Assembly (NCBI GenBank): GCA_009787915.1 | Contig: WQSK01000010.1 | Span: 1-20,580, forward strand | Direction: 5' to 3' | DNA length: 20,580 nt | Origin: Bacillota bacterium | GTDB lineage: Bacteria; Bacillota; Clostridia; Christensenellales; UBA1242 | Notes under the pieces: model-generated | Told to the model about the DNA's origin: nothing | Databases searched by the model: none | Seen by the model: the letters and a program-made list of their open reading frames with translations, nothing else | Made by a program: the position numbers and the translations under genes | Shown: piece after piece, positions 5,683 through 11,889 of the stretch | Layout: each line of letters begins with the position of its first letter | How positions within the stretch are numbered: position 1 is the first letter of the stretch

Positions 5683-5916
5683 ATGAATCATATAGGAAAT
5701 AATGGTAAAAATTATGGGGACCACATTGGTGCGCCCATGGACGAGTTTATTGATAGCCTGGCAGACCTCAGCATCGGTGAATGCATGGTCATTGCGGCGG
5801 CGGACTTACTCTCAACCGTTGCATCTGGTGTTGCCGATGGGGCACGCTTTTTGAAAGATAAGGTCAGTGGAATCGGCAAATTGGATGTTGAACCTGACTT
5901 TTCAATTGATGTGTAA
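5683..5916 (+). CDS. Unknown small acidic protein (77 aa)
   Basis: Function not recognised. The protein starts with an Asn/Gly-rich segment (MNHIGNNGKNYGDHIG), then an amphipathic helix (DEFIDSLADLSIGECMVIAA), a second hydrophobic/small-residue helix (DLLSTVASGVADGARFLKDK) and an acidic C-terminus. The central hydrophobic stretch is too interrupted for a confident membrane span. It is preceded by one of the clearest promoters in the window, with 6 bases between -10 and ATG, and no Shine-Dalgarno. It ends 3 bases before the -35 of the rplK promoter and stands alone on its strand. The strong promoter supports it being a real gene. Confidence 0.65.
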   Translation: MNHIGNNGKNYGDHIGAPMDEFIDSLADLSIGECMVIAAADLLSTVASGVADGARFLKDKVSGIGKLDVEPDFSIDV

Positions 5917-5919
5917 TCG

Positions 5920-5948
5920 TTGACAATCCAAATTTTTTGTGCTAATAT
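5920..5948 (+). promoter_or_regulatory. Promoter of rplK-rplA
   Basis: TTGACA 5920-5925, 17-bp spacer, TAATAT 5943-5948, with extended -10 TGC (5940-5942). The predicted start near 5955 leaves a leader of about 78 nt with a Shine-Dalgarno, unlike the leaderless genes nearby. Confidence 0.85.
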
Positions 5949-5961
5949 ATCGTATCGAATC

Positions 5962-6011
5962 GTGGGAGATGGGGTGTAAATCTTTTTAATGCACCGTGTC
6001 GATTGGACCAC
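5962..6011 (+). promoter_or_regulatory. Possible ribosomal protein L1 binding site in the rplK leader
   Basis: Outer stem GTGG (5962-5965)/CCAC (6008-6011), an asymmetric internal loop with GAG on one side and GAT (6001-6003) on the other, inner stem GGTGT (5973-5977)/GCACC (5991-5995) and a T-rich apical loop. L1 is known to repress its own L11-L1 operon by binding an rRNA-like site of two helices around an asymmetric loop. The pairing is read from the sequence; the function is inference. Confidence 0.45.
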
Positions 6012-6032
6012 ATTTGAAAGAGGAATATTGAT

Positions 6033-6461
6033 ATGGCTGATAAACCAATCAAGGCTCAGGTAAAGTTGCAACTTGAAGCCACAAAGGCAACTGCCGCGCC
6101 ACCTGTGGGTTCTACACTCGGGCCACACGGGATTAACTTGCCTTTGTTTGTTAAGCAATTCAACGAGGCAACCGCAAAAGACGCAGGACTTGTAGTTCCT
6201 GTTGTCGTAACAATCTATGGAGATAGGTCGTTTAGTTTTGAACTTAAAACTCCACCTGCTGCTGTTTTGATTAAGCAGGCACTTGGGCTAAAGAGTGGTT
6301 CCGCGAAACCGAACACCGACAAAGTCGGAAAAATTACAAAAGAACAAGTCAAAAAAATTGCAGAGATGAAAATGGTCGACCTTAATGCAGCAAGCGTTGA
6401 GGCAGCAATAAGCATGGTCACAGGCACCGCCAAAAGCATGGGCGTTGTCGTGGTGGACTAA
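6033..6461 (+). CDS. rplK: 50S ribosomal protein uL11
   Basis: The 142-aa L11 protein of the GTPase-associated centre, which binds 23S rRNA with L10 and supports factor binding and the stringent response. The N-terminal domain carries the proline-rich loop (APPVGSTLGPHGINLPLFVKQFN). The C-terminal RNA-binding domain includes KTPPAAVLIKQALG, the GKITKEQVKKIAEMKMVDLN helix and the final SMGVVVVD. Length is exactly typical. The ATG at 6033 follows AGAGGA. It is first in the rplK-rplA operon, with a 10-base gap to rplA, and a leader that may be an L1 target. Confidence 0.98.
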   Translation: MADKPIKAQVKLQLEATKATAAPPVGSTLGPHGINLPLFVKQFNEATAKDAGLVVPVVVTIYGDRSFSFELKTPPAAVLIKQALGLKSGSAKPNTDKVGKITKEQVKKIAEMKMVDLNAASVEAAISMVTGTAKSMGVVVVD

Positions 6462-6471
6462 GGGGTGAATC

Positions 6472-7152
6472 ATGGGAAAAAAATATGATAACGCAGTAAA
6501 AAATATCGACAAGAACAAAGCCTATTCAATCGTCGAGGCGGTCAAATTGGTTTTGGAAAACGCATATGCAAAGTTCGATGAAACAATCGAGTTGCACGTT
6601 CGCCTTGGCGTTGACGGGCGGCAAGCCGACCAACAGGTTCGTGGAACAATCGTTCTTCCTCACGGCACGGGTAAAACCATGCGTGTGTTGGTTATTGCAA
6701 AAGGCGAAAAAGCCGAACTCGCGAAAAAAGCGGGCGCTGACTTTGTTGGTGCCGAGGACATCATTACAAAAATCACCGCGAACAACTGGCTCGATTTCGA
6801 CGTTTGTATTACTACGCCTGACATGATGGGTCTTATCGGACGTGTCGCAAAAATCCTTGGTCCAAAAGGCCTTATGCCTAACCCAAAATCTGGGACTGTT
6901 ACGGCCGACGTTGCAAAGGCGGTCAAAGACGCAAAAGGCGGTAAAGTCGAATATCGTTTGGATAAATTCAACAACGTGCATTGTATCTTTGGTAAAAAAA
7001 GTTTTGGCGAGAAAAAACTTGTGGAAAACTACGAGGTTCTTATTGGCGCAATTGTCAAAGCAAAACCGTCTGCCGCAAAAGGGACGTATCTTAAAAACAT
7101 CAGCATCGCATCTTCAATGGGCGGTGGTGTAAAAGTCAACCCGCCAGCGTGA
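6472..7152 (+). CDS. rplA: 50S ribosomal protein uL1
   Basis: The 226-aa L1 stalk protein, which aids release of deacylated tRNA from the E site and in many bacteria represses its own operon. The conserved features are ETIELHVRLGVDGRQADQ, the RGTIVLPHGTGK segment, the domain II motif ILGPKGLMPNPKSGTV, the FGKKSF segment and the final SMGGGVKVNP. The length is normal. The ATG at 6472 is preceded by AAGGGGTG, a good Shine-Dalgarno. The usual downstream genes rplJ-rplL are absent; a small unknown gene with its own AGGAGG follows. Confidence 0.98.
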   Translation: MGKKYDNAVKNIDKNKAYSIVEAVKLVLENAYAKFDETIELHVRLGVDGRQADQQVRGTIVLPHGTGKTMRVLVIAKGEKAELAKKAGADFVGAEDIITKITANNWLDFDVCITTPDMMGLIGRVAKILGPKGLMPNPKSGTVTADVAKAVKDAKGGKVEYRLDKFNNVHCIFGKKSFGEKKLVENYEVLIGAIVKAKPSAAKGTYLKNISIASSMGGGVKVNPPA

Positions 7153-7164
7153 GGAGGTTTTGAT

Positions 7165-7446
7165 ATGAGCAACAAAATTAGAATACCTGAGGAAATGGCT
7201 CCGACCAGTTACAACGGTATCCCTGCCAAAATGGCACCAATAATGGAACCAGCACGCCAAGTGGGCGACGTAGTCATGTGGGGCAGGGACGAAGAAGTAA
7301 CTGTGGTCGAGGTAACGCCTGCTCATGGCAACGTGTTCTATGTCATACGAGATAAGATTGGACGTGAGTTCCACACAGATGAACTGGATGGATGTTTTTC
7401 AGAATGCCCGCTTGTAAGAAGCGCCATAGAAATGGACGAGTTTTAG
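7165..7446 (+). CDS. Unknown 93-aa protein in the rplK-rplA operon
   Basis: No family recognised. The protein is small and soluble. Its core (VGDVVMWGRDEEVTVVEVTP followed by NVFYVIRDKIGREFHTDEL) looks like a five-strand SH3-like barrel of the kind found in small RNA- or protein-binding domains; this is a guess from the strand pattern. The N-terminus is Pro/Met-rich and the C-terminus acidic, with two Cys. A consensus AGGAGG at 7152-7157 sits just after the rplA stop, with the ATG at 7165, so it is co-transcribed with rplK and rplA. A strong terminator follows at 7469-7495, closing the operon. Confidence 0.7.
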   Translation: MSNKIRIPEEMAPTSYNGIPAKMAPIMEPARQVGDVVMWGRDEEVTVVEVTPAHGNVFYVIRDKIGREFHTDELDGCFSECPLVRSAIEMDEF

Positions 7447-7468
7447 TTCTCGAAACAACAAAGTAAAG

Positions 7469-7495
7469 AGCCTCCACGCGTTGGGGGCTTTTTTT
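7469..7495 (+). terminator. Intrinsic terminator of the rplK-rplA-unknown operon
   Basis: Eight-pair stem AGCCTCCA (7469-7476) / TGGGGGCT (7482-7489) with one G-T pair, 5-base loop, then seven T (7489-7495). Confidence 0.9.
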
Positions 7496-7530
7496 ATGAC
7501 CTGGGAATTATCGCAGGTAATTACGGGAAC

Positions 7531-7557
7531 AAAAAAGCGGATTTATTCGCCTTTTTT
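7531..7557. terminator. Bidirectional terminator between convergent genes
   Basis: Six A (7531-7536), stem-loop GCGGA/TTCGC within 7537-7550, then six T (7552-7557). It serves the minus-strand nucleotidyltransferase gene, whose TAA overlaps the A-side of its stem, and backs up the rplA operon terminator. Confidence 0.8.
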
Positions 7558-8239
7558 ATAGCACCTCAAACTCGGTGGCAAGGTTTTTGAACGTTTCTAT
7601 GGCTTTTTCTGGTGTTGCGGTTGATGTGTCGGGGAGCATTTGCGGTGCGAACTCTTTCCAAGCACGGTGAATTAACCCATCTTCAATTCTCTTTGTTATC
7701 GGTTCAATCGACTTTTTATTGATATAGTACGAGTATTTCTTAAAATGCTGTTTAACGGTTTGGATATCAACACCTTTTGCAAGGCTATACGCATGCACAT
7801 CGAACATGAGTTTAAAAGCATGGCTATGTTTATCTATTTTGAGTTTTGTATCGTGGACGTCCCAAACAAAAGTCGAGCAAGCAAGTCGGTTGAAGGCCCT
7901 TGAAAGCATTACGCTTGTACCCGTATCTACTTTTATAGTCAATGGTTTGACGTCAAGGCCAAATGTTGGGGGAAGTACGACCGTTTCGGGTTTAGATACG
8001 AAATCAAATTCTTCTTCCGCAATCGATAGCATTATGACATCCATATTTTTGGTGTCAAGACCTGGGTGTTCGTTGAAAAGCCATTCGGTGTCCTCAACCA
8101 AGATATCTGCATCTTTTGGCATACGGTATTCTGGACCGAGTGTAGGCTGTGCGAAACTCCCAAACACGGTAAAGTCGATACCCATGTAAAGCAACAGGTC
8201 AATCTTATTTCTCAGATTCAAATAATGCAACTTGTCCAT
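7556..8239 (-). CDS. Nucleotidyltransferase-fold protein (AbiEii/MNT-like)
   Basis: A 227-aa soluble protein with the start of a DNA polymerase beta-type nucleotidyltransferase fold. VFGSFAQPTLG (Gly27-Ser28) is followed by KDADILVED, giving the paired acidic residues Asp43 and Asp45 expected to bind metal. The rest, including FDVHAYSLAKG and a helical C-terminal third, resembles the helical extensions of AbiEii-like and related NTases. Known relatives transfer nucleotides to proteins, tRNA or antibiotics; which applies here cannot be told. No partner antitoxin is adjacent. Its promoter (TTGACA 8281-8286, TATACT 8258-8263) lies across the 3' end of the serine hydrolase gene, leaving an 11-nt leader with no Shine-Dalgarno. 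Confidence 0.7.
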   Translation of the reverse strand: MDKLHYLNLRNKIDLLLYMGIDFTVFGSFAQPTLGPEYRMPKDADILVEDTEWLFNEHPGLDTKNMDVIMLSIAEEEFDFVSKPETVVLPPTFGLDVKPLTIKVDTGTSVMLSRAFNRLACSTFVWDVHDTKLKIDKHSHAFKLMFDVHAYSLAKGVDIQTVKQHFKKYSYYINKKSIEPITKRIEDGLIHRAWKEFAPQMLPDTSTATPEKAIETFKNLATEFEVL

Positions 8240-8257
8240 AACAAATACTCTGTGCGG

Positions 8258-8286
8258 AGTATATCACAAAAAACGGATTTTGTCAA
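8258..8286 (-). promoter_or_regulatory. Promoter of the nucleotidyltransferase gene, overlapping the upstream gene's end
   Basis: Minus strand: TTGACA (tgtcaa 8281-8286), 17-bp spacer, extended TGA, TATACT (agtata 8258-8263). The predicted start near 8251 is 11-12 nt before the ATG at 8239. Confidence 0.8.
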
Positions 8287-9064
8287 TGTGGTGGTTAAAA
8301 ACGACTTCGCTAATCTTAAGCCCAACTTCATACACAGAATCGCTTTTGCAATCCGCTTCGGAAAAGTCTTTCAATAAAATAACAAGTACATAATCCCCAT
8401 TTTTTGTGGATACAATTCCGCCGTCGACCCGAACACTGTTTGCTCTTTGTATCTTCCCGCTTTTCGAGATTATAGACTTGATGTGTTCGTTGGCTTTCAT
8501 TGTTGGGCTTTCAATCATTTCTTTATACTTGTTGTGGCGCATGATATCTTTGGCTTCTTTTATTTTAGCAAGATGGACGAACGCGTGTCCGTACTCCCTC
8601 GCCGTGAAAGTGCAAAACTCTTTTTTAGACCAATCGAACTTATTGTGAACAATGGTTTTTGAAAGACCAATTTCCTTTATGTGGTTGTTGATATTTGGGA
8701 TGCCAATTTTGTCCATTAAGATATTCGTGGCGATGTTATCGCTGATAATCATCATAAGTGTTGCCAAATCCTTAATCGAAAATTCTGTACCAGTATCAAG
8801 ATAGCGCATGATTCCGCTACCCTCGGTATAGTCACTCCTTTCGTACTTGATTTTGTCACTAAGTTTCAGCGTATTGCTTTTGACCTGATTCAACAGTTCC
8901 AAGAGTACAAAGACCTTTAAACAACTCGCGCCCTCCCAAGGCTCGTCCGAGTTTATGTTTATCTCGGTCCCACTCTTAAGGTCGCGATAAAAAACGGCAA
9001 CCTTGCCGTCGAATGAATTACAAATTTCTTCTATCTTACTTTGAACCAACATTTGCTGTGACAC
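8264..9064 (-). CDS. Class A beta-lactamase-like serine hydrolase, no signal peptide
   Basis: A 266-aa member of the serine beta-lactamase/penicillin-binding fold. Three catalytic boxes are visible: SxxK as SCLK (Ser47, Lys50), SDN at 108-110 (IISDNIATN) and KTG as KSG at 201-203, followed by the expected GGIVSTKNGDYVLVILLKD strand pair. The omega-loop region (between SDN and CTFTAREYG) is short and lacks an obvious ExxxN motif, so true beta-lactam hydrolysis is doubtful. A D,D-peptidase, esterase or other acyl-hydrolase role is as likely. There is no signal peptide, suggesting a cytoplasmic enzyme, which is unusual for the fold. Its start lies inside the HicB-like gene (29-base overlap), so the two are probably translated together. 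A second in-frame ATG lies at 9052. Confidence 0.82.
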   Translation of the reverse strand: MSQQMLVQSKIEEICNSFDGKVAVFYRDLKSGTEININSDEPWEGASCLKVFVLLELLNQVKSNTLKLSDKIKYERSDYTEGSGIMRYLDTGTEFSIKDLATLMMIISDNIATNILMDKIGIPNINNHIKEIGLSKTIVHNKFDWSKKEFCTFTAREYGHAFVHLAKIKEAKDIMRHNKYKEMIESPTMKANEHIKSIISKSGKIQRANSVRVDGGIVSTKNGDYVLVILLKDFSEADCKSDSVYEVGLKISEVVFNHHIDKIRFL

Positions 9065-9302
9065 ACATTACCTTGTAACCCTTCCACTTGGCATAGGTTT
9101 CTTCCAGTGAACTCGGGGTTGGGACCTCGGTATTATATTTAAAAGACAATTCAAAAAACCGCGCTAACAATGCTTGGGCTTCGGCGATTACGGCTTCCAT
9201 AGTCGCGCCCTCGCACGCAATAGCGAGGTCGGGAATATAGCCGTTATACGCACCCGTGTCGGCGTTTTTTATAAAAACAATTGGGTATGTGTAGGACTTC
9301 AC
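9036..9302 (-). CDS. HicB-like antitoxin-family protein without HicA
   Basis: An 88-aa protein matching the HicB-like fold: YPIVFIKNADTGAYNGYIPDLAIACEGATMEAVIAEAQALL, i.e. the strand, tyrosine and PDL elements followed by the first helix. The C-terminal part lacks a clear ribbon-helix-helix or HTH DNA-binding domain. HicB normally neutralises the small mRNA-cleaving toxin HicA, encoded next to it; no HicA-like frame is seen. Instead the gene overlaps a serine hydrolase. The GTG start at 9302 is supported by a TATAAT lying 6 bases upstream and by the family N-terminus. No Shine-Dalgarno. It may be an orphan antitoxin or a ligand-binding HicB-like domain. Confidence 0.78.
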   Translation of the reverse strand: MKSYTYPIVFIKNADTGAYNGYIPDLAIACEGATMEAVIAEAQALLARFFELSFKYNTEVPTPSSLEETYAKWKGYKVMCVTANVGSK

Positions 9303-9308
9303 AAGTTT

Positions 9309-9338
9309 ATTATATATTGATGTTTGTTTTTATGCCAA
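9309..9338 (-). promoter_or_regulatory. Promoter of hicB-like/serine hydrolase operon, leaderless
   Basis: Minus strand: TTGGCA (tgccaa 9333-9338), 18-bp spacer, perfect TATAAT (attata 9309-9314), then 6 bases to the GTG at 9302. The predicted +1 is the G of the start codon. Confidence 0.8.
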
Positions 9339-9368
9339 ATGATTTTCGCTAAAAAACCAAATTTAAGG

Positions 9369-9396
9369 GCGAAATTTTGCGAATTTCGGCGAAATC
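9369..9396. repeat. Three GCGAA repeats at exact 10-bp period, with an inverted repeat
   Basis: GCGAA begins at 9369, 9379 and 9389. The first two lie within an inverted repeat CGAAATT (9370-9376) / AATTTCG (9382-9388). The site lies in the 162-bp gap between the divergent HicB-like and small membrane protein promoters. One-turn phasing suggests a protein-binding site; no T-run follows, so it is not a terminator. Confidence 0.4.
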
Positions 9397-9464
9397 AGGG
9401 TTGTAGACGCGCTGATTTTGTGTTATCATGCCTTAATGGAGTGTGTTGTGTTGTAAATGGGGTC

Positions 9465-9493
9465 TTGACAAATAGCGTTTAATGTGTTATAGT
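9465..9493 (+). promoter_or_regulatory. Promoter of small membrane protein-comEC group, leaderless
   Basis: TTGACA 9465-9470, 17-bp spacer, extended TGT, TATAGT 9488-9493, then 6 bases to the ATG at 9500. Among the best-scoring promoters by eye in the window. Confidence 0.85.
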
Positions 9494-9499
9494 ACGGGT

Positions 9500-9742
9500 A
9501 TGAAACATATGAGTACTTTATCAATGCGTATGATGTCGAGTGCAATACTCATCATCAGTATTATCGTGGCGGTGGTTTGCTACATCGTTATCTTTTCGTC
9601 GTTTGAACAAATTTGGACGTTCAACGCGGTATTCTTTTTGTGCCTTGTAACATTCTTGTTCGGGGCAGGCGTGTTCCTAAGTGCCTTCCTCCGCGAGCGC
9701 ATTTTGCGTCGCGCCGACCTCGCACGTCAAGAACAACAATAA
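9500..9742 (+). CDS. Small two-span membrane protein, unknown function
   Basis: An 80-aa protein with two hydrophobic segments, about residues 13-34 (SSAILIISIIVAVVCYIVIF) and 41-64 (FNAVFFLCLVTFLFGAGVFLSAFL), joined by a short loop, and a basic, Arg-rich tail (RERILRRADLARQEQQ), predicting both ends in the cytoplasm. No family is recognised. The ATG at 9500 is preferred over the GTG-type frame start at 9482, because 9482 lies within the spacer of the promoter whose -10 ends 6 bases before 9500. No Shine-Dalgarno. It lies 51 bases before comEC on the same strand, which may have its own weak promoter. Confidence 0.65.
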   Translation: MKHMSTLSMRMMSSAILIISIIVAVVCYIVIFSSFEQIWTFNAVFFLCLVTFLFGAGVFLSAFLRERILRRADLARQEQQ

Positions 9743-9754
9743 CAATTGTGGGTA

Positions 9755-9784
9755 TTGCACCCAAGATATTTTTGGTGTTATTCT
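9755..9784 (+). promoter_or_regulatory. Possible promoter of comEC
   Basis: TTGCAC 9755-9760, 18-bp spacer, extended TGT, TATTCT 9779-9784. A start near 9791 would leave only about 3 nt before the ATG at 9794. Weaker than its neighbours. Confidence 0.4.
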
Positions 9785-9793
9785 TTTGTTTCG

Positions 9794-11365
9794 ATGGGGG
9801 AAACAAAAGAGGACAATCAGCGGTACATTGACAGGCCTTTTAACATAAGGCCGTTTTGTTTTTGGGCATTGTTTGTTGGGCTCACGGTAATTTTATCTTT
9901 TCAAAACATGTGGTTTGGACTTGGGTTTATTATCTTGTTGGGTGTTGGGCTTTATTGTGTGCGCTTTATAAAAATAAAAGACAAAGTTCTTCTATATATA
10001 GGTCGCTCGAACGTCTTTATTATCGTGTCTGTGGTTTTGTGTTTGGCAACGTTTTCATCGTTTGTTATAACCCAAGCGGCTTTTTCAAACATCCAAAGAC
10101 ATGAAGGAACCAGGCAAGTTGTTGGAGTCGTAGAATCATTTAACCTGCGCGACCCTGAACTTGGTGTCAGTCGAATGGTTATATCAAACGTACAATTCGG
10201 CGAAGAAAACATTAGAGGTCGCGTAGTTGTTTTTGTGAACAACTATGACGGTACCGACATCGGTATTGCGGTCGGCGAGTATGTTTCGTTTCTATCCCGC
10301 CTTAATCCGTCGCAACCTAGGGCGATATCAATAAACAATCGAACGCGCCACTCGGCAAGTGTGCGATATCAAAACATCCAAACGGTGGGGAGTAGCCAGC
10401 GCGTAAACCACGTTGTGACGAGGTACGCACTCAGACATCTTAATATTCAATTGGATGAAAGAAACGCGGGGTTGATTTATTCCATGATGTTTGGCGACAC
10501 AAGTGCACTTGACGACGACATAGTAACAAACTTTCGACATCTTGGGATAGGACATCTTTTTGCCGCATCGGGTTTGGATGTTGGGCTTATTATGCTTGTA
10601 CTTTTCCCGTTTCTAAAATTTCTCCGCGTACACAGAAAAGCCCAACTCCCGATAGTCGCAGCGGTATTGTTGTTTTATTGTTACCTTTGCGGTTGGACAC
10701 CATCGATTGTTAGGGCAACGCTCATGTTTCTTGTGATATTTTTCAACCGAATATATTTGCGAAAGTCCGATATGCTGACGGGTATATGTGCTTCGGCGGT
10801 AATAATTTTGGTTATACAGCCGTATGCTATTTTTTCGTGGTCCTTTCAATTGTCATATGCTTGCGTGTTTGGAATAGCACTTTTCTACGCGCCGATAGAG
10901 CGCACGTTTCTAAAGGCAATCCACCCAAACGCGCCCCAACCATTGCAAAAAGTTTTGAGATTTTTCCTGCGCGCAGTGGCAATGCACGTAACCGTGCAAA
11001 TCGCGGTAATGCCCGTGTCAATCAGTATGTTTGGTGTCTTTGCAATATATGGAATTATTTCAAATATGTTTTTTGTACCAATACTGACTTTGTCATTTTG
11101 CGTTGCGCTGATTTCACTTGTCACGTGGGTGGGGCAAATCTTTTTGGTTCCGATAAATTGGCTTATGAATCTCATGCATATGGGCATGGAGGTCCTAACA
11201 ACATGGCCCGTGGGAACGGTGGCGATAAGCAACCCTGGGTACTGGTGGTTGTTTCATCTGGCGGGGCTGTTGTTTTTGTCACGCTATGTTTTCTTAAGCC
11301 GAAAATATCGTTACCCAATCGCGGGAATATTGTTCACGGTTTATTTTGCTAGTTTTTTCATATAA
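9794..11365 (+). CDS. comEC: ComEC/Rec2-family DNA channel protein, no metallo-beta-lactamase domain
   Basis: ComEC forms the inner-membrane channel for single-stranded DNA during natural transformation. The 523-aa protein has two or three N-terminal TMs (about 10-80), an extracytoplasmic OB-like segment (80-190: VVGVVESFNLRDPEL, VSFLSRLNPSQ), then the competence domain from about residue 225. That domain has the conserved MMFGDTSALDDDIVTNFRHLGIGHLFAASGLDVGLI segment and the WTPSIVRATLMFLVIFFNR and FSWSFQLSYACVFGIAL motifs, ending with several TMs. The usual SGLHVG reads SGLDVG. Many homologues carry a C-terminal metallo-beta-lactamase nuclease domain, but this one stops right after the last TM. 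The ATG at 9794 is chosen as the first Met at a plausible N-terminus, close to a weak promoter; the frame extends up to 9746. Confidence 0.9.
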   Translation: MGETKEDNQRYIDRPFNIRPFCFWALFVGLTVILSFQNMWFGLGFIILLGVGLYCVRFIKIKDKVLLYIGRSNVFIIVSVVLCLATFSSFVITQAAFSNIQRHEGTRQVVGVVESFNLRDPELGVSRMVISNVQFGEENIRGRVVVFVNNYDGTDIGIAVGEYVSFLSRLNPSQPRAISINNRTRHSASVRYQNIQTVGSSQRVNHVVTRYALRHLNIQLDERNAGLIYSMMFGDTSALDDDIVTNFRHLGIGHLFAASGLDVGLIMLVLFPFLKFLRVHRKAQLPIVAAVLLFYCYLCGWTPSIVRATLMFLVIFFNRIYLRKSDMLTGICASAVIILVIQPYAIFSWSFQLSYACVFGIALFYAPIERTFLKAIHPNAPQPLQKVLRFFLRAVAMHVTVQIAVMPVSISMFGVFAIYGIISNMFFVPILTLSFCVALISLVTWVGQIFLVPINWLMNLMHMGMEVLTTWPVGTVAISNPGYWWLFHLAGLLFLSRYVFLSRKYRYPIAGILFTVYFASFFI

Positions 11366-11383
11366 AGTGGTGTACCATAAAAT

Positions 11384-11857
11384 ATGGAATGGAGTTTAAC
11401 AGCATTTTTGTTCACACTTGGGGTTTGCCTAGCATCCTTGATTGTCGCAGGGGCAACCGAGCGCAAACGCAAAGACGATAAGGAATGGTTTGCAAATCTA
11501 AAACACCCAGACAATGCTTTTTTGCTAAAAGCACTTTATGTTGTTGGTTTTATTTTCTTTCCAATGTTTGGATTTATATTATACACCGCTTTTGTTGCTA
11601 GCGATATTGTTTCGATAGTTCTAGCAACTTCCGTTATCGTAATAATGGGGTTTTCACCTCTATTGAAATACAAGACGCGCAACCTAAGTTTGTTTTTCTA
11701 TGTCATGCTTGTACTGCCTGTCATTACGATTGCATTGATTATCTTCTTGTTTCAAACAAACATCGTTTCTGCGATACTTGCAATAGTGTTTATGCTTTGG
11801 CTTGTATATGATTTATCGTATTATTATCGTCTAATGAAGTTGAACAAAGCACTTTGA
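11384..11857 (+). CDS. TspO/MBR-like five-span membrane protein
   Basis: A 157-aa integral membrane protein with about five hydrophobic spans, the size and layout of the TspO/MBR family, which binds porphyrins and other tetrapyrroles or lipids. Similar features are EWFANLKHPDNAF after TM1 (TspO has W-Y/F-x2-L-K-P-x-W) and the C-terminal LWLVYDLSYYYRLMKLNKAL, like the family ending in a helix that finishes with LN. Most Trp residues typical of the family are missing, so it is a divergent member at best. It lies 18 bases after comEC and its stop overlaps the -35 of the holA promoter. Weak TACCAT 5 bases before the ATG; no Shine-Dalgarno. Confidence 0.55.
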   Translation: MEWSLTAFLFTLGVCLASLIVAGATERKRKDDKEWFANLKHPDNAFLLKALYVVGFIFFPMFGFILYTAFVASDIVSIVLATSVIVIMGFSPLLKYKTRNLSLFFYVMLVLPVITIALIIFLFQTNIVSAILAIVFMLWLVYDLSYYYRLMKLNKAL

Positions 11858-11882
11858 AAACCCGTATGGGTTGTGCTATAAT
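11854..11882 (+). promoter_or_regulatory. Promoter of holA-addB-addA, near-leaderless
   Basis: TTGAAA 11854-11859, 17-bp spacer, extended TGC, perfect TATAAT 11877-11882, then 7 bases to the ATG at 11890. The -35 overlaps the stop codon of the TspO-like gene. Confidence 0.85.
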
Positions 11883-11889
11883 TAGGACG

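Noticed and set aside
10786..11352. 188-aa plus-strand frame inside comEC
   Set aside because: It is a shadow of a strongly supported ComEC frame, Cys/Arg-rich with no domain and no start signals.
11854..11889. Longer holA start at 11854
   Set aside because: The TATAAT box and predicted transcript start lie between this ATG and the one at 11890, and HolA homology begins after 11890.
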